A stretch of DNA of 9,900 bases from Mageeibacillus sp. UBA1193 (lineage in GTDB: Bacteria > Bacillota > Clostridia > Saccharofermentanales > Saccharofermentanaceae), in NCBI GenBank assembly GCA_002310155.1, contig DBYF01000101.1, forward strand, positions 14,178 to 24,077, written 5' to 3'. Under the pieces are notes generated by a model, which searched no databases, was not told the DNA's origin, and saw only the letters and a program-made list of their open reading frames with translations. Position numbers and translations under genes: made by a program. Positions 1 through 7,182 of the stretch are shown one piece after another (position 1 is the stretch's first letter; each line of letters starts with the position of its first letter).

Positions 1-855
1 CAGACCGTCGGAAGGATCACCGAGATCCATACTTCTTTTGACTGGGCCAGCCGTGCATACGCGCACCTTTATCTTACGAATGAGAACACGTTCATGGTCG
101 GATCAGCAGAGGGACTCCGTCCGGAGACAAATGTCGACATTCCTTCGGAGATCGATCCGAAGCATATCGACCGCCGACTCATGAAGAGATTCCTTCGTGC
201 CGGTGAACCTTCAGAGCTGACGTTCTTCCTCGAAGAGTATCTCAACAACATCGGCGATCACGCACTCCGCGCGAAGATGCTCCGCCAGTATATCGCGATG
301 GATGTGTACTTCTGTGTGGCGGATTTTGCCGAAAATGAACTCGGTCTTTCGAAAGAAGAAATGGAACAGAAGATCTCTTTTCCTGACGGAGAAGTGCTTC
401 TCGATGAGAATAAAACACACGATTATCTCTCGGGCATCCTCGGGACCGCGCTCGATCTTCGCGAAGATCACACGCTCGGCCGCTACCACGATGTCATGAA
501 GGACGCGATCGCGTATATCTACGAACATTATTCGGATGAGGATCTGTCGCTCAATACACTCGCGGCGCAGGTCAACTTCTCGCCGAACCACTTAAGTTCG
601 ATCTTCAAGCAGGAGACCGGCCAGCCGTTCATCAAGTACCTTACTGACTACCGAATGAACATGGCAAAAGAAATGCTCCGCAGAACATCGAAGAAGAGTA
701 ACGAGATCGGCATCCTGGTGGGATATAAAGATCCGCATTATTTCTCTTATCTGTTTAAGAAGACACAGGGCGTGACCCCGACGCAGTACAGAAGTATGGG
801 CCGCAGTGACAGTGCGCACGAAGACGCTGACCACGGAGATCAGGAAGAGTCATGA
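1..855 (+). CDS. AraC/YesN-type response regulator, 5' end missing
   Basis: DNA-binding transcriptional regulator, probably the activator of the sugar transporter downstream. The frame is open from base 1, so the gene starts outside the window and 284 codons are visible; the ATG at 94 is internal. The C-terminal AraC domain is clear. A first helix-turn-helix lies at about 544-621 (motif SLNTLAAQVNFSPNHLSSIF) and a second at about 697-771 (VGYKDPHYFSYLFKK), ending in the family's GVTPTQYR. The preceding 150 or so residues look like the helical linker of long YesN regulators. The receiver domain with its phospho-aspartate would be upstream and is not seen, so calling it a response regulator rests on the overlap with the kinase gene. 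The protein ends in an acidic, His-containing tail (SDSAHEDADHGDQEES) beyond the usual domain end. The stop overlaps the kinase start (ATGA), implying translational coupling. Confidence 0.88.
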   Translation, partial: QTVGRITEIHTSFDWASRAYAHLYLTNENTFMVGSAEGLRPETNVDIPSEIDPKHIDRRLMKRFLRAGEPSELTFFLEEYLNNIGDHALRAKMLRQYIAMDVYFCVADFAENELGLSKEEMEQKISFPDGEVLLDENKTHDYLSGILGTALDLREDHTLGRYHDVMKDAIAYIYEHYSDEDLSLNTLAAQVNFSPNHLSSIFKQETGQPFIKYLTDYRMNMAKEMLRRTSKKSNEIGILVGYKDPHYFSYLFKKTQGVTPTQYRSMGRSDSAHEDADHGDQEES

Positions 856-2156
856 CAAAAGAAAGAAGCAAGAAGCAGAGATCGCGTCTCGCGACGCAGA
901 TCCGTATATCTTATATCGTCCTGCTCTTGCCGAGTCTGGTCTTCATTGCGTATGCCTTCTATAACATGTGGTCGATCAATAAGCGTAACAATGATATGAT
1001 CAGTTCCGTAGTTACGGCAAGCGAATTCAGCTCGCAGTTTAAAGAAGACTTCGATAACGCGACGTATCTTCTGATCGTAGGTTATGTCACGCCGGAGGAT
1101 TCGGGACTGAAAGAAGAACTGGCGCAGGCGCGTGCCGTTGTCGATCAGCTCAAGGGATACACGAACACGGAAGACAACCAGCAGCGACTCCTTTACGCGG
1201 AGAAATATCTCAACAACCTGGAAACATACGTTGACCAGATCACGCAGAATCTCGGATCGGAAAACAAGTACGAAGATAACATGCTCATCTGGGAAAACGA
1301 CGTACAGATCGTTACCTCGCTTCTGAAAGATACCGTTAATGAATATATCTATTATGAGAACCGGCAGATCCAGACGACGCAGGCGAATAACAATGACTTC
1401 TTCGTCAACATCGTAGAGATCTCGATCGGCCTTCTGGCCTTTGGTCTTGTGAGCATGGTCTTTGTCTCGTACTTCGGACCGAAGTTCATCACGCGCCCGA
1501 TCGAGGAGCAGGTTAAAGAAGAGCAGAAGCTTCTCCGTAAAGCCGAGTTCGATCTTCTGCAGTCGCAGATCAATCCGCACTTCCTCTATAACACGCTCGA
1601 CACGATCGTATGGTCCGCCGAGGCCGGTAACCAGAAGCAGGTCATCAGCATGGTCGGCAACCTCTCGGACTTCTTCCGCCTTTCACTGAATAAAGGTAAG
1701 GAGAACGTATTGATTCGAGAAGAACTCCAGCATGTAAGATCGTACCTTGAGATCCAGCAGATCCGTTATCAGGATATCCTCACGTTCGAGATCAACGTGC
1801 CGGAAGAATACTACGATTACCACATCCCGAAACTGACGATCCAGCCGGTCGTTGAGAATGCTCTCTATCACGGAATCAAGAATAAGCGTGGCGGCGGTAA
1901 GATCACGATCACAGCCGAGCAGAAGAAGGATTACTTCTCGATCATCGTGGAAGATACCGGTAAAGGTATGGAGCAGGACCGACTCCGTCAGGTGCGTAAG
2001 GCACTGCGCAACAGCACGCCGGAGAAGAATGTTGTATACGGTTTATATAACGTAAATGAGAGAATCCGACTGAATTTCGGTGAAGGTTACGGCGTGCATC
2101 TCGAGAGTATTCCCGAAAAAGGAACACGAGTAATCATCCGATTGCCGAAGAAGTAA
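852..2156 (+). CDS. YesM/LytS-type sensor histidine kinase
   Basis: Membrane sensor kinase of 434 residues that should phosphorylate the regulator encoded just upstream. It has a basic N-terminus, a first membrane helix at about 19-38, an extracellular part of about 145 residues (41-186) that looks all-helical and rich in Gln, Asn and Glu, and a second membrane helix at about 187-208. The His_kinase domain carries QINPHFLYNTLD with the phospho-accepting His243. The ATPase domain follows: N box around Asn336 (QPVVENALYHGI), G1 box DTGKGM (368-373) and G2 box YGLYNVNERI (396-405). A HAMP domain normally sits between the second helix and the His motif. Here only FITRPIEEQ remains before the coupling helix, so most of HAMP is missing. 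The start overlaps the previous stop, with AGGAAG at 842-847 as ribosome binding site. The ligand is unknown; the small helical sensor suggests contact with a partner protein rather than direct sugar binding (inference). Confidence 0.93.
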   Translation: MTKERSKKQRSRLATQIRISYIVLLLPSLVFIAYAFYNMWSINKRNNDMISSVVTASEFSSQFKEDFDNATYLLIVGYVTPEDSGLKEELAQARAVVDQLKGYTNTEDNQQRLLYAEKYLNNLETYVDQITQNLGSENKYEDNMLIWENDVQIVTSLLKDTVNEYIYYENRQIQTTQANNNDFFVNIVEISIGLLAFGLVSMVFVSYFGPKFITRPIEEQVKEEQKLLRKAEFDLLQSQINPHFLYNTLDTIVWSAEAGNQKQVISMVGNLSDFFRLSLNKGKENVLIREELQHVRSYLEIQQIRYQDILTFEINVPEEYYDYHIPKLTIQPVVENALYHGIKNKRGGGKITITAEQKKDYFSIIVEDTGKGMEQDRLRQVRKALRNSTPEKNVVYGLYNVNERIRLNFGEGYGVHLESIPEKGTRVIIRLPKK

Positions 2157-2233
2157 GGCCAGATGTCATTTTATCTTTAACAGTGCTTTTGTAAAACAGA
2201 AAAATCTAAAACGAATTCGTAGAAATTTTAACC

Positions 2234-2277
2234 ACGGAAATGAAGGGAGAAAAAATCCAACTTCGTTTCCGTTTTTT
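2234..2277 (+). terminator. Intrinsic terminator after the kinase gene
   Basis: A 12-bp stem pairs ACGGAAATGAAG (2234-2245) with CTTCGTTTCCGT (2261-2272); all pairs are Watson-Crick except one G-U. The 15-base loop can close further through GGA/TCC. The stem runs directly into six Ts (2272-2277). It lies 77 bases past the kinase stop, so it most likely ends the regulatory transcript and separates it from the transporter operon. If a promoter lay upstream in 2157-2233, the same hairpin could act as an attenuator of the transporter, but I see no convincing promoter there. Confidence 0.78.
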
Positions 2278-2287
2278 CTGCATGGTC

Positions 2288-2302
2288 TTTTCGCGGCGAA
2301 AA
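2288..2302. repeat. 15-bp perfect inverted repeat, candidate operator
   Basis: TTTTCGC and GCGAAAA are exact reverse complements around a single central G. The site sits between the terminator and the binding-protein gene, just upstream of a weak -10-like TAAACT at 2305-2310 that has no recognisable -35. That is where an operator would be expected. It could equally be a small hairpin with a three-base loop (CGG). The protein that binds, if any, is unknown. Confidence 0.4.
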
Positions 2303-2322
2303 CCTAAACTGGAACCAGATGA

Positions 2323-2337
2323 CGGGGGAAGACCCCG
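2323..2337 (+). promoter_or_regulatory. GC-only leader hairpin upstream of the binding-protein ribosome binding site
   Basis: CGGGG (2323-2327) pairs with CCCCG (2333-2337) around a GAAGA loop, 15 bases before the ribosome binding site of the first binding-protein gene. It is not followed by a T run, so it is not a terminator. A 5' leader hairpin of this kind may protect the mRNA end or space the ribosome site; that role is inferred. Confidence 0.35.
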
Positions 2338-2352
2338 AATATGGTTTTAACC

Positions 2353-2360
2353 AGGGAGGT
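2353..2360 (+). promoter_or_regulatory. Strong ribosome binding site of the first binding-protein gene
   Basis: AGGGAGGT ends five bases before the ATG at 2366 and is near-ideal, fitting a highly translated gene. Its first base is also the last base of the imperfect dyad TGGTT-TT-AACCA (2342-2353). TTTTAACCA inside this dyad also occurs at 2226-2234, right at the terminator stem. Confidence 0.75.
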
Positions 2361-2365
2361 AAAAA

Positions 2366-3388
2366 ATGAAAAAAGTAGTTGCACTTATCATGGCTTCTGT
2401 TTTTGTATTCAGTCTTGCTACAGGATGTAAGAAATCCGATAAGAAAGAAGAAACAAAGGCTGAGTCCAAGACAGAGTCAAAGGCCGATGAAGGCAAAGGG
2501 GGAGAACAGAAACTGATCAAAGTCGGTATCATCAACAACGACCCGAACGAGTCCGGTTACCGTACAGCGAACGACGCAGACCTTCAGAAGATGTTCTGCA
2601 AGGATAACGGTTATGACGCTTCCTTCTCTTACAGCCTGAAGAACGATGAGCAGATCCAGTACGCGAAGACAATGATCCAGAACGAAGTTGACTATCTCCT
2701 GCTTTCCGCAGCTGATACAGCTGGTTGGGATTCCGTACTCCAGGATGCTAAGAACGCCGGCGTAAAGGTTATCCTTTTCGACAGAACGATCGACGCAGAC
2801 CCGAGTCTCTATGAAGCTTCCATCGTATCCGACATGGATAAGGAAGGTGAAACAGCAGTTAACTGGCTCGCAAGCCAGGGACTTTCCGAGTACAAAGTAA
2901 TCCATATCCAGGGTGTTATGGGTTCCGCTGCTCAGCAGGGCAGATCCGGTGCTCTTGATAAGAAGGTAGCCGCAGAAGCTAACTGGACGATCGTTGAGCA
3001 GCAGACAGCTGAGTGGAACGCAGAGAAGGCACAGCAGATCGTTCAGTCCGTTATCGACTCCGGCGAAAAGTTCAACGTAATCTACGCTGAGAACGACGAT
3101 ATGGCTAAGGGTGCTGTAGCAGCTCTTGACGCAGCAGGTATCTCTCACGGTGTTGGCAAAGACGTTATCGTAATGGGCTTTGACTGCAATAAGTGGGCTC
3201 TTGAAGAACTCCTGAAGAAGAACTGGAACTATGACGGTCAGTGCAACCCGTTCCAGGCAAGCTACATCGATGCGATCATCAAGGATCTCGAAGCAGGTAA
3301 GACACCTGAGAAGACGATCATCATGGATGAGAAGGGCTTCGACGCAGCGACGATCACACAGGACGACGTAAATAAGTACGGTATTTAA
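2366..3388 (+). CDS. Sugar ABC transporter substrate-binding lipoprotein, YtfQ-like (first copy)
   Basis: Extracellular receptor that would deliver a sugar to the importer encoded downstream. It has 340 residues. The signal peptide ends in LATG-C with lipid-anchored Cys21, then a Lys/Glu/Ser-rich linker (22-49) and a type I periplasmic-binding fold of the ribose/galactofuranose group. YtfQ-family signatures are SGYR (63-66), TAGWDSVLQDAKNAGV (118-133), FDRTID (138-143), QGVMGS (182-187) and AENDD (241-245). E. coli YtfQ has SGWR where this protein has SGYR. Serine codons are strongly biased: by hand count 13 of 22 are TCC and none is TCG, unlike the neighbouring genes, which points to high expression. 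It has its own leader and strong ribosome site, and is followed by a hairpin before the ATPase gene. A furanose or similar monosaccharide is likely; the exact sugar cannot be read from the sequence. Confidence 0.93.
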   Translation: MKKVVALIMASVFVFSLATGCKKSDKKEETKAESKTESKADEGKGGEQKLIKVGIINNDPNESGYRTANDADLQKMFCKDNGYDASFSYSLKNDEQIQYAKTMIQNEVDYLLLSAADTAGWDSVLQDAKNAGVKVILFDRTIDADPSLYEASIVSDMDKEGETAVNWLASQGLSEYKVIHIQGVMGSAAQQGRSGALDKKVAAEANWTIVEQQTAEWNAEKAQQIVQSVIDSGEKFNVIYAENDDMAKGAVAALDAAGISHGVGKDVIVMGFDCNKWALEELLKKNWNYDGQCNPFQASYIDAIIKDLEAGKTPEKTIIMDEKGFDAATITQDDVNKYGI

Positions 3389-3408
3389 TTATACATCCAT
3401 TTACCTGG

Positions 3409-3452
3409 CGCGGTGCGGCGTTGATCCGTAAGGAGACACCGCACCGCGTTTT
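3409..3452 (+). terminator. Intergenic GC-rich hairpin with short T tract, probable partial terminator or mRNA stabiliser
   Basis: CGCGGTGCGG (3409-3418) and CCGCACCGCG (3439-3448) form a perfect 10-bp stem, followed by TTTT (3449-3452) and AAAATG. The loop is 20 bases. The T tract is short and the ATPase gene begins 21 bases later, so full termination is unlikely. Such hairpins after the binding-protein gene are a known way to make binding protein outnumber membrane subunits, as after malE. The loop also contains AAGGAG (3430-3435), which resembles a ribosome site but has no start codon at a usable distance. Confidence 0.75.
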
Positions 3453-3473
3453 AAAATGAAAGAGGTATGACCC

Positions 3474-4985
3474 GTGGAATACGATGATAACAGATTGCTT
3501 GAAATGCACGGTATTGTGAAGACCTTTCCGGGCGTGCGCGCACTTCAAAATGTAGATTTTTTCCTTAACCGCGGCGAGATCCATGCGCTGATGGGAGAAA
3601 ACGGTGCTGGAAAATCAACCTTGATCAAAGTTCTGACCGGTGTATATCCGAAAGACGGCGGTACGATCATTCTCGATGGTAATCCGGTGGTGATCCATTC
3701 TCCATCCGATGCCCAGAAGCTTGGTATCAGTACGGTATATCAGGAGATCACACTGTGCCCGAACCTCACGGTTGCGGAAAACATGTACATTGGCCGCGGT
3801 AAAGGTTCCCTTACTAACTGGTCGAAAATGAATGCCGATGCCAACAAGATCCTCGAGAAACTCGATATCCCCGCAAAGGCGAACATGCAGCTGGGTAACT
3901 GCTCGATCGCAGTACAGCAGATGGTCGCGATAGCCCGTGCGGTGGATATGGAGGCGAAAGTCCTGATCCTGGATGAGCCTACGTCCTCGCTCGATGAACA
4001 GGAAGTTGAAAAACTATTCGGACTGATGAGGGATCTGAAAGCCCTTGGCGTCGGCATCATTTTCGTCACTCACTTCCTCGATCAGGTATACGAAGTCTGC
4101 GATAAGATCACGGTCCTTCGCGACGGTCAGCTGGTCGGCGAATACGAGATCAAAGATCTTCCGCGAGTTCAGCTCGTCGCGAAGATGCTCGGTAAAGAAA
4201 TGGATGACCTTTCTGATATTAAGGGAGAGCATGATACATACAAAGGTCTCGATGCTTGGGAGAATGTTTACGAAGCGCAGGGCCTTGTCAGTAACTCAGG
4301 TATCAAGCCCTTCGATTTCTATATCAGAAGAGGCGAAGTGAACGGCTTTACCGGCCTTCTCGGATCCGGACGAAGTGAGTGTGTCAGAGCGATCTTCGGT
4401 GCAGACCATGTCCTCAAAGGACGCACCAAAGTGAACGGTCTCGGTACGAGGATCAGAAGACCGCGTGACGCGATGAAGCACGGTATCGCTTATCTTCCTG
4501 AAGACAGAAAGATCGATGGTATCATCGGAGATCTTTCCGTAAGGGAAAACATCATCTTAGCACTCCAGGTCATGAAGGGATTCTTCAAGCCGTTTACGAA
4601 AGCCCAGGCGTATGCTTTTGCCGATGAATACATTAAGAAGCTGAACATTAAGACGGCATCGGCAGATACTCCTGTAAAATCACTTTCCGGCGGCAACCAG
4701 CAGAAGGTCATCCTTGCCAGATGGCTTCTGATGAATCCGCAGTATCTGATCCTCGATGAACCTACGAGAGGTATCGATGTCGGTACGAAAGTAGATATTC
4801 AGAAACTGGTCCTCGAACTGGCATCCGGAGGAATGAGTATCACGTTTATTTCTTCCGAGACAGATGAGATGCTCCGCACCTGCTCGAGACTGATCGTCAT
4901 GCGTGACCGCAAGGTCGTTGGCGAACTGTCCGGCGATGAACTCACACAGAGCATGATCATGAGTACGATCGCGGGAGGAGAGTAA
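3474..4985 (+). CDS. ytfR: Galactofuranose-type sugar ABC transporter, double ATPase subunit YtfR
   Basis: Cytoplasmic ATPase with two fused nucleotide-binding domains (503 residues, normal for sugar ATPases of the RbsA/YtfR type) that powers import through the two permeases. Domain 1 has Walker A GENGAGKST (41-49), Q-loop Gln90, a degenerate signature CSIAVQQ, Walker B LILDEPTSSLD (164-174) and His200. Domain 2 has the usual weakened Walker A GLLGSGRSE (294-302), an intact signature LSGGNQQKV (404-412) and Walker B LILDEPTRGID (425-435). The stretch FVTHFLDQVYEV (197-208) and SIAVQQMVAIARA match E. coli YtfR closely. The start is GTG at 3474, with AAAGAGGT at 3459-3466 seven bases before it. 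The next in-frame ATG (codon 11) would cut into the first beta strand and lacks a ribosome site. Three bases separate this gene from the permease gene. Confidence 0.95.
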   Translation: MEYDDNRLLEMHGIVKTFPGVRALQNVDFFLNRGEIHALMGENGAGKSTLIKVLTGVYPKDGGTIILDGNPVVIHSPSDAQKLGISTVYQEITLCPNLTVAENMYIGRGKGSLTNWSKMNADANKILEKLDIPAKANMQLGNCSIAVQQMVAIARAVDMEAKVLILDEPTSSLDEQEVEKLFGLMRDLKALGVGIIFVTHFLDQVYEVCDKITVLRDGQLVGEYEIKDLPRVQLVAKMLGKEMDDLSDIKGEHDTYKGLDAWENVYEAQGLVSNSGIKPFDFYIRRGEVNGFTGLLGSGRSECVRAIFGADHVLKGRTKVNGLGTRIRRPRDAMKHGIAYLPEDRKIDGIIGDLSVRENIILALQVMKGFFKPFTKAQAYAFADEYIKKLNIKTASADTPVKSLSGGNQQKVILARWLLMNPQYLILDEPTRGIDVGTKVDIQKLVLELASGGMSITFISSETDEMLRTCSRLIVMRDRKVVGELSGDELTQSMIMSTIAGGE

Positions 4986-4988
4986 GGG

Positions 4989-6131
4989 ATGAATAAATCA
5001 TTAGATAAAGAATTCAAAAAGAAAACACAGGGCGGACTCCTGAAGCGGATCACCTCGAACCAGCTCTTTATTCCGATCATGGCGATCCTGCTGCTGAGCC
5101 TGATCAACCTGATCAATGATCCATCTTTCTTCAAGATCACACTCGGAAAGAATAACGATGGAAATCCGATCTTATCCGGATCTCTCATTACGATCCTGGA
5201 CTACGGTTCCGAACTGGCGATCCTCGCCATCGGTATGACGCTCGTCACGGCAGCATCCGGCGGACAGGATATCTCGGTCGGTGCCACGATCGCGATCGCA
5301 GGTTCTGCGATGCTCCGTGTTCTCTGTGGATCCGAGGCAAGTCCGGAAACTCTGAAAGCTCCGATCTTCGTCGCATTCCTCGTTGCCGTTATTGTCGGTA
5401 TGCTGTGCGGTGCTTTTAACGGAATACTGGTATCGTACTTCAAGATCCAGCCGATGATCGCGACCCTCATACTGTTTACGGCAGGCCGGCATATCGCCGC
5501 CTGGATCAACTTCAACCGTCTTCCGATCGTTCCGGGTAAGACATTCAAATACTTCGGCGGAGTTATCCCGGGTATCCCGGTACCGACGACGGTATTCATA
5601 GTCATCATATGTGTCATAGTGATGGCTCTTGTCCTGAAGTTTACCAACCTCGGCCTCTACACGCAGTCGGTAGGTATCAACGAAAAGTCCGCGAGACTGA
5701 ACGGTATCAATCCGGTCGTCGTCAAGATCATCGCATTCGTTATCCTCGGTGTCTGTGTCGCGGTCGCGGCCCTCATCAAGGTCAGCCGTATCTCTTCGAT
5801 CAACTACTCAGTTATCGCGAAGGATATTGAGATGGATGCAATCCTCGCAGTCGCTCTCGGTGGTAACTCACTGTCCGGCGGTAAGTTCAATATGTGGGCA
5901 TCCGTTCTCGGCGCATATGTTATCCAGTTCCTGACGACTACACTTTATAAGTTCCACGTTCAGTCGGATGCGCTTCCGGCGTATAAGGCGGCCGTTGTTA
6001 TCGCACTGGTGCTTTTCTCGGCGCCGAAGGTAAGAGAAGTCGTTACGGACTTCTTCAAGAAGAATTTCAGCAAGAAGGACAAGAAACCGTCTGTGCTTGC
6101 TGCGGATAGTGGAGAGGAGGAAGCCGCATGA
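4989..6131 (+). CDS. ytfT: Galactofuranose-type sugar ABC transporter permease YtfT
   Basis: Multi-spanning membrane subunit, one half of the translocation pore, 380 residues with a hydrophobic profile. Recognised by similarity to E. coli YtfT as I recall it: the block LAIGMTLVTAASGGQDISVG (79-98), FKIQPMIATLIL (151-162), the ATPase-contact loop VGINEKSARLNGI (228-240) and EMDAILAVALGGNSLSGGKFN (281-301). The family usually has SGGIDLSVG; here Gln replaces the Ile. The soluble C-terminal tail (about 355-380) is first Lys-rich and then acidic, and is longer than in E. coli. The ribosome site GGGAGGAG (4973-4980) lies inside the end of the ATPase gene. The start of the second permease overlaps the stop by four bases, so the two pore halves should be made in equal amounts. 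Confidence 0.93.
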   Translation: MNKSLDKEFKKKTQGGLLKRITSNQLFIPIMAILLLSLINLINDPSFFKITLGKNNDGNPILSGSLITILDYGSELAILAIGMTLVTAASGGQDISVGATIAIAGSAMLRVLCGSEASPETLKAPIFVAFLVAVIVGMLCGAFNGILVSYFKIQPMIATLILFTAGRHIAAWINFNRLPIVPGKTFKYFGGVIPGIPVPTTVFIVIICVIVMALVLKFTNLGLYTQSVGINEKSARLNGINPVVVKIIAFVILGVCVAVAALIKVSRISSINYSVIAKDIEMDAILAVALGGNSLSGGKFNMWASVLGAYVIQFLTTTLYKFHVQSDALPAYKAAVVIALVLFSAPKVREVVTDFFKKNFSKKDKKPSVLAADSGEEEAA

Positions 6132-7171
6132 ATGAGAATAGAATGAGAAGGGGTGGTATCTTTAACCGCATCAGCGACACCAATCTCCTTTTTGTCATCA
6201 CACTCGTAATTTTCTTCGTGATGTATTCAGGCGCTGTTCTGATCCAGGGCGAAGGTTTTAGAAAGCCGCAGATGTTCTTCGATATCCTGAACTCGAATGC
6301 GGGTCTCATCATCGTCGCTCTCGGTATGAGTGTCGTCATGATCTCCGGCGGGATCGATATCTCCGTCGGCGGTGTGGTCGGACTGGTCACGATGTGCTGC
6401 GCGGTATATCTCGATAAGGGCGGCGGAAACGTATTCGTCTCCATGCTGATCGCACTCGGTGTCGGTCTGGCGTTCGGTCTCGTACAGGGTTTCCTGGTTG
6501 CTTACTGCGACATCCAGCCGTTCATCGTAACGCTCGCGGGCATGTTCTTCGCCCGAGGTATGACGACCATCGTTCACACCAAACCGTTCAATGTCGAGAA
6601 CAAAGCTTTCCAGAAATTGAAGAACACGAGGATCGAGATCCCGGGCATGGGATCGTATACGAAAAAAGGCGGTTACATCCCCGCTTATATCGAGATCGGT
6701 GTGGTCGTAGCGATCGCTCTTGTGGTAATATTATTCATAGTTCTGCGCTACACCAAGCTCGGCCGCGCATTCTACGCGGTAGGCGGTAACAAGCAGAGCG
6801 CGCTCATGCTCGGTATCAATGTAAAAAGGACCAAGTTCCTCTCACATGTGATCTGCGGACTTCTGGCGGGTGTCGCCGGATATGTATACTTCCTGAACGT
6901 AGGATCCGGTTCTGTATCTCACGCAGCAGGAATGGAGATGAACGCGATCGCTTCTTCCATCATCGGAGGAACGATGCTGACAGGTGGTGTAGGTAATATC
7001 GTTGGAACGCTGTTCGGTGTTCTCTCGCTGTGCACGATCCAGAAGATCGTCGCATCCGCGGGTCTCGGTGAAGCCTGGTGGACAGGTATTACGATCGCGG
7101 CGATGCTGTGTATCTTCCTGCTGATCCAGAGTATCATCATGGGACAGAAGAAGAGGACCCTGAAAGTGTAA
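6128..7171 (+). CDS. yjfF: Galactofuranose-type sugar ABC transporter permease YjfF
   Basis: Second membrane half of the pore, 347 residues. Matches E. coli YjfF in order: ALGMSVVMISGGIDISVGG (64-82), IQPFIVTLAGMFFARGM (129-145), the ATPase-contact loop AVGGNKQSALMLGI (217-230), and GMEMNAIASSIIGGTMLTGG (268-287) followed by VGNIVGTLFGV and WWTGI. The short basic N-terminus and basic C-terminus (KKRTLKV) fit cytoplasmic ends. The ATG overlaps the preceding stop as ATGA, with GGAGAGGAGG at 6111-6120 seven bases upstream. Having both a YtfT-like and a YjfF-like permease, rather than one permease used twice as in RbsC systems, is what marks the locus as a YtfQRT-YjfF importer. Confidence 0.94.
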   Translation: MNENRMRRGGIFNRISDTNLLFVITLVIFFVMYSGAVLIQGEGFRKPQMFFDILNSNAGLIIVALGMSVVMISGGIDISVGGVVGLVTMCCAVYLDKGGGNVFVSMLIALGVGLAFGLVQGFLVAYCDIQPFIVTLAGMFFARGMTTIVHTKPFNVENKAFQKLKNTRIEIPGMGSYTKKGGYIPAYIEIGVVVAIALVVILFIVLRYTKLGRAFYAVGGNKQSALMLGINVKRTKFLSHVICGLLAGVAGYVYFLNVGSGSVSHAAGMEMNAIASSIIGGTMLTGGVGNIVGTLFGVLSLCTIQKIVASAGLGEAWWTGITIAAMLCIFLLIQSIIMGQKKRTLKV

Positions 7172-7182
7172 GGAGCTTACTG

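Noticed and set aside
840..1580. Long open frame of 246 codons on the minus strand opposite the kinase gene
   Set aside because: It mirrors a well-supported kinase coding frame, has no recognisable domain or ribosome site, and is explained by codon bias of the sense gene.
2477..3148. Minus-strand open frame of 223 codons opposite the first binding protein
   Set aside because: It is the antisense shadow of a gene with clear family motifs and a lipoprotein signal.
3456..3487. Two tiny overlapping frames, ATGAAAGAGGTATGA and ATGACCCGTGGAATACGATGA, before the ATPase start
   Set aside because: They have five and seven codons including the stop and no ribosome site of their own; the second runs out of frame across the GTG start. 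Chance is the simplest explanation.
3897..3941. Degenerate ABC signature CSIAVQQ in the first ATPase domain and weak Walker A in the second
   Set aside because: Both are normal for YtfR/RbsA-type double ATPases and do not indicate loss of function.
7078..7182. Upstream in-frame start that would extend the second binding protein by 35 residues
   Set aside because: The extension lies inside the permease gene, has no ribosome site, and would bury the lipoprotein signal peptide that begins at 7183.
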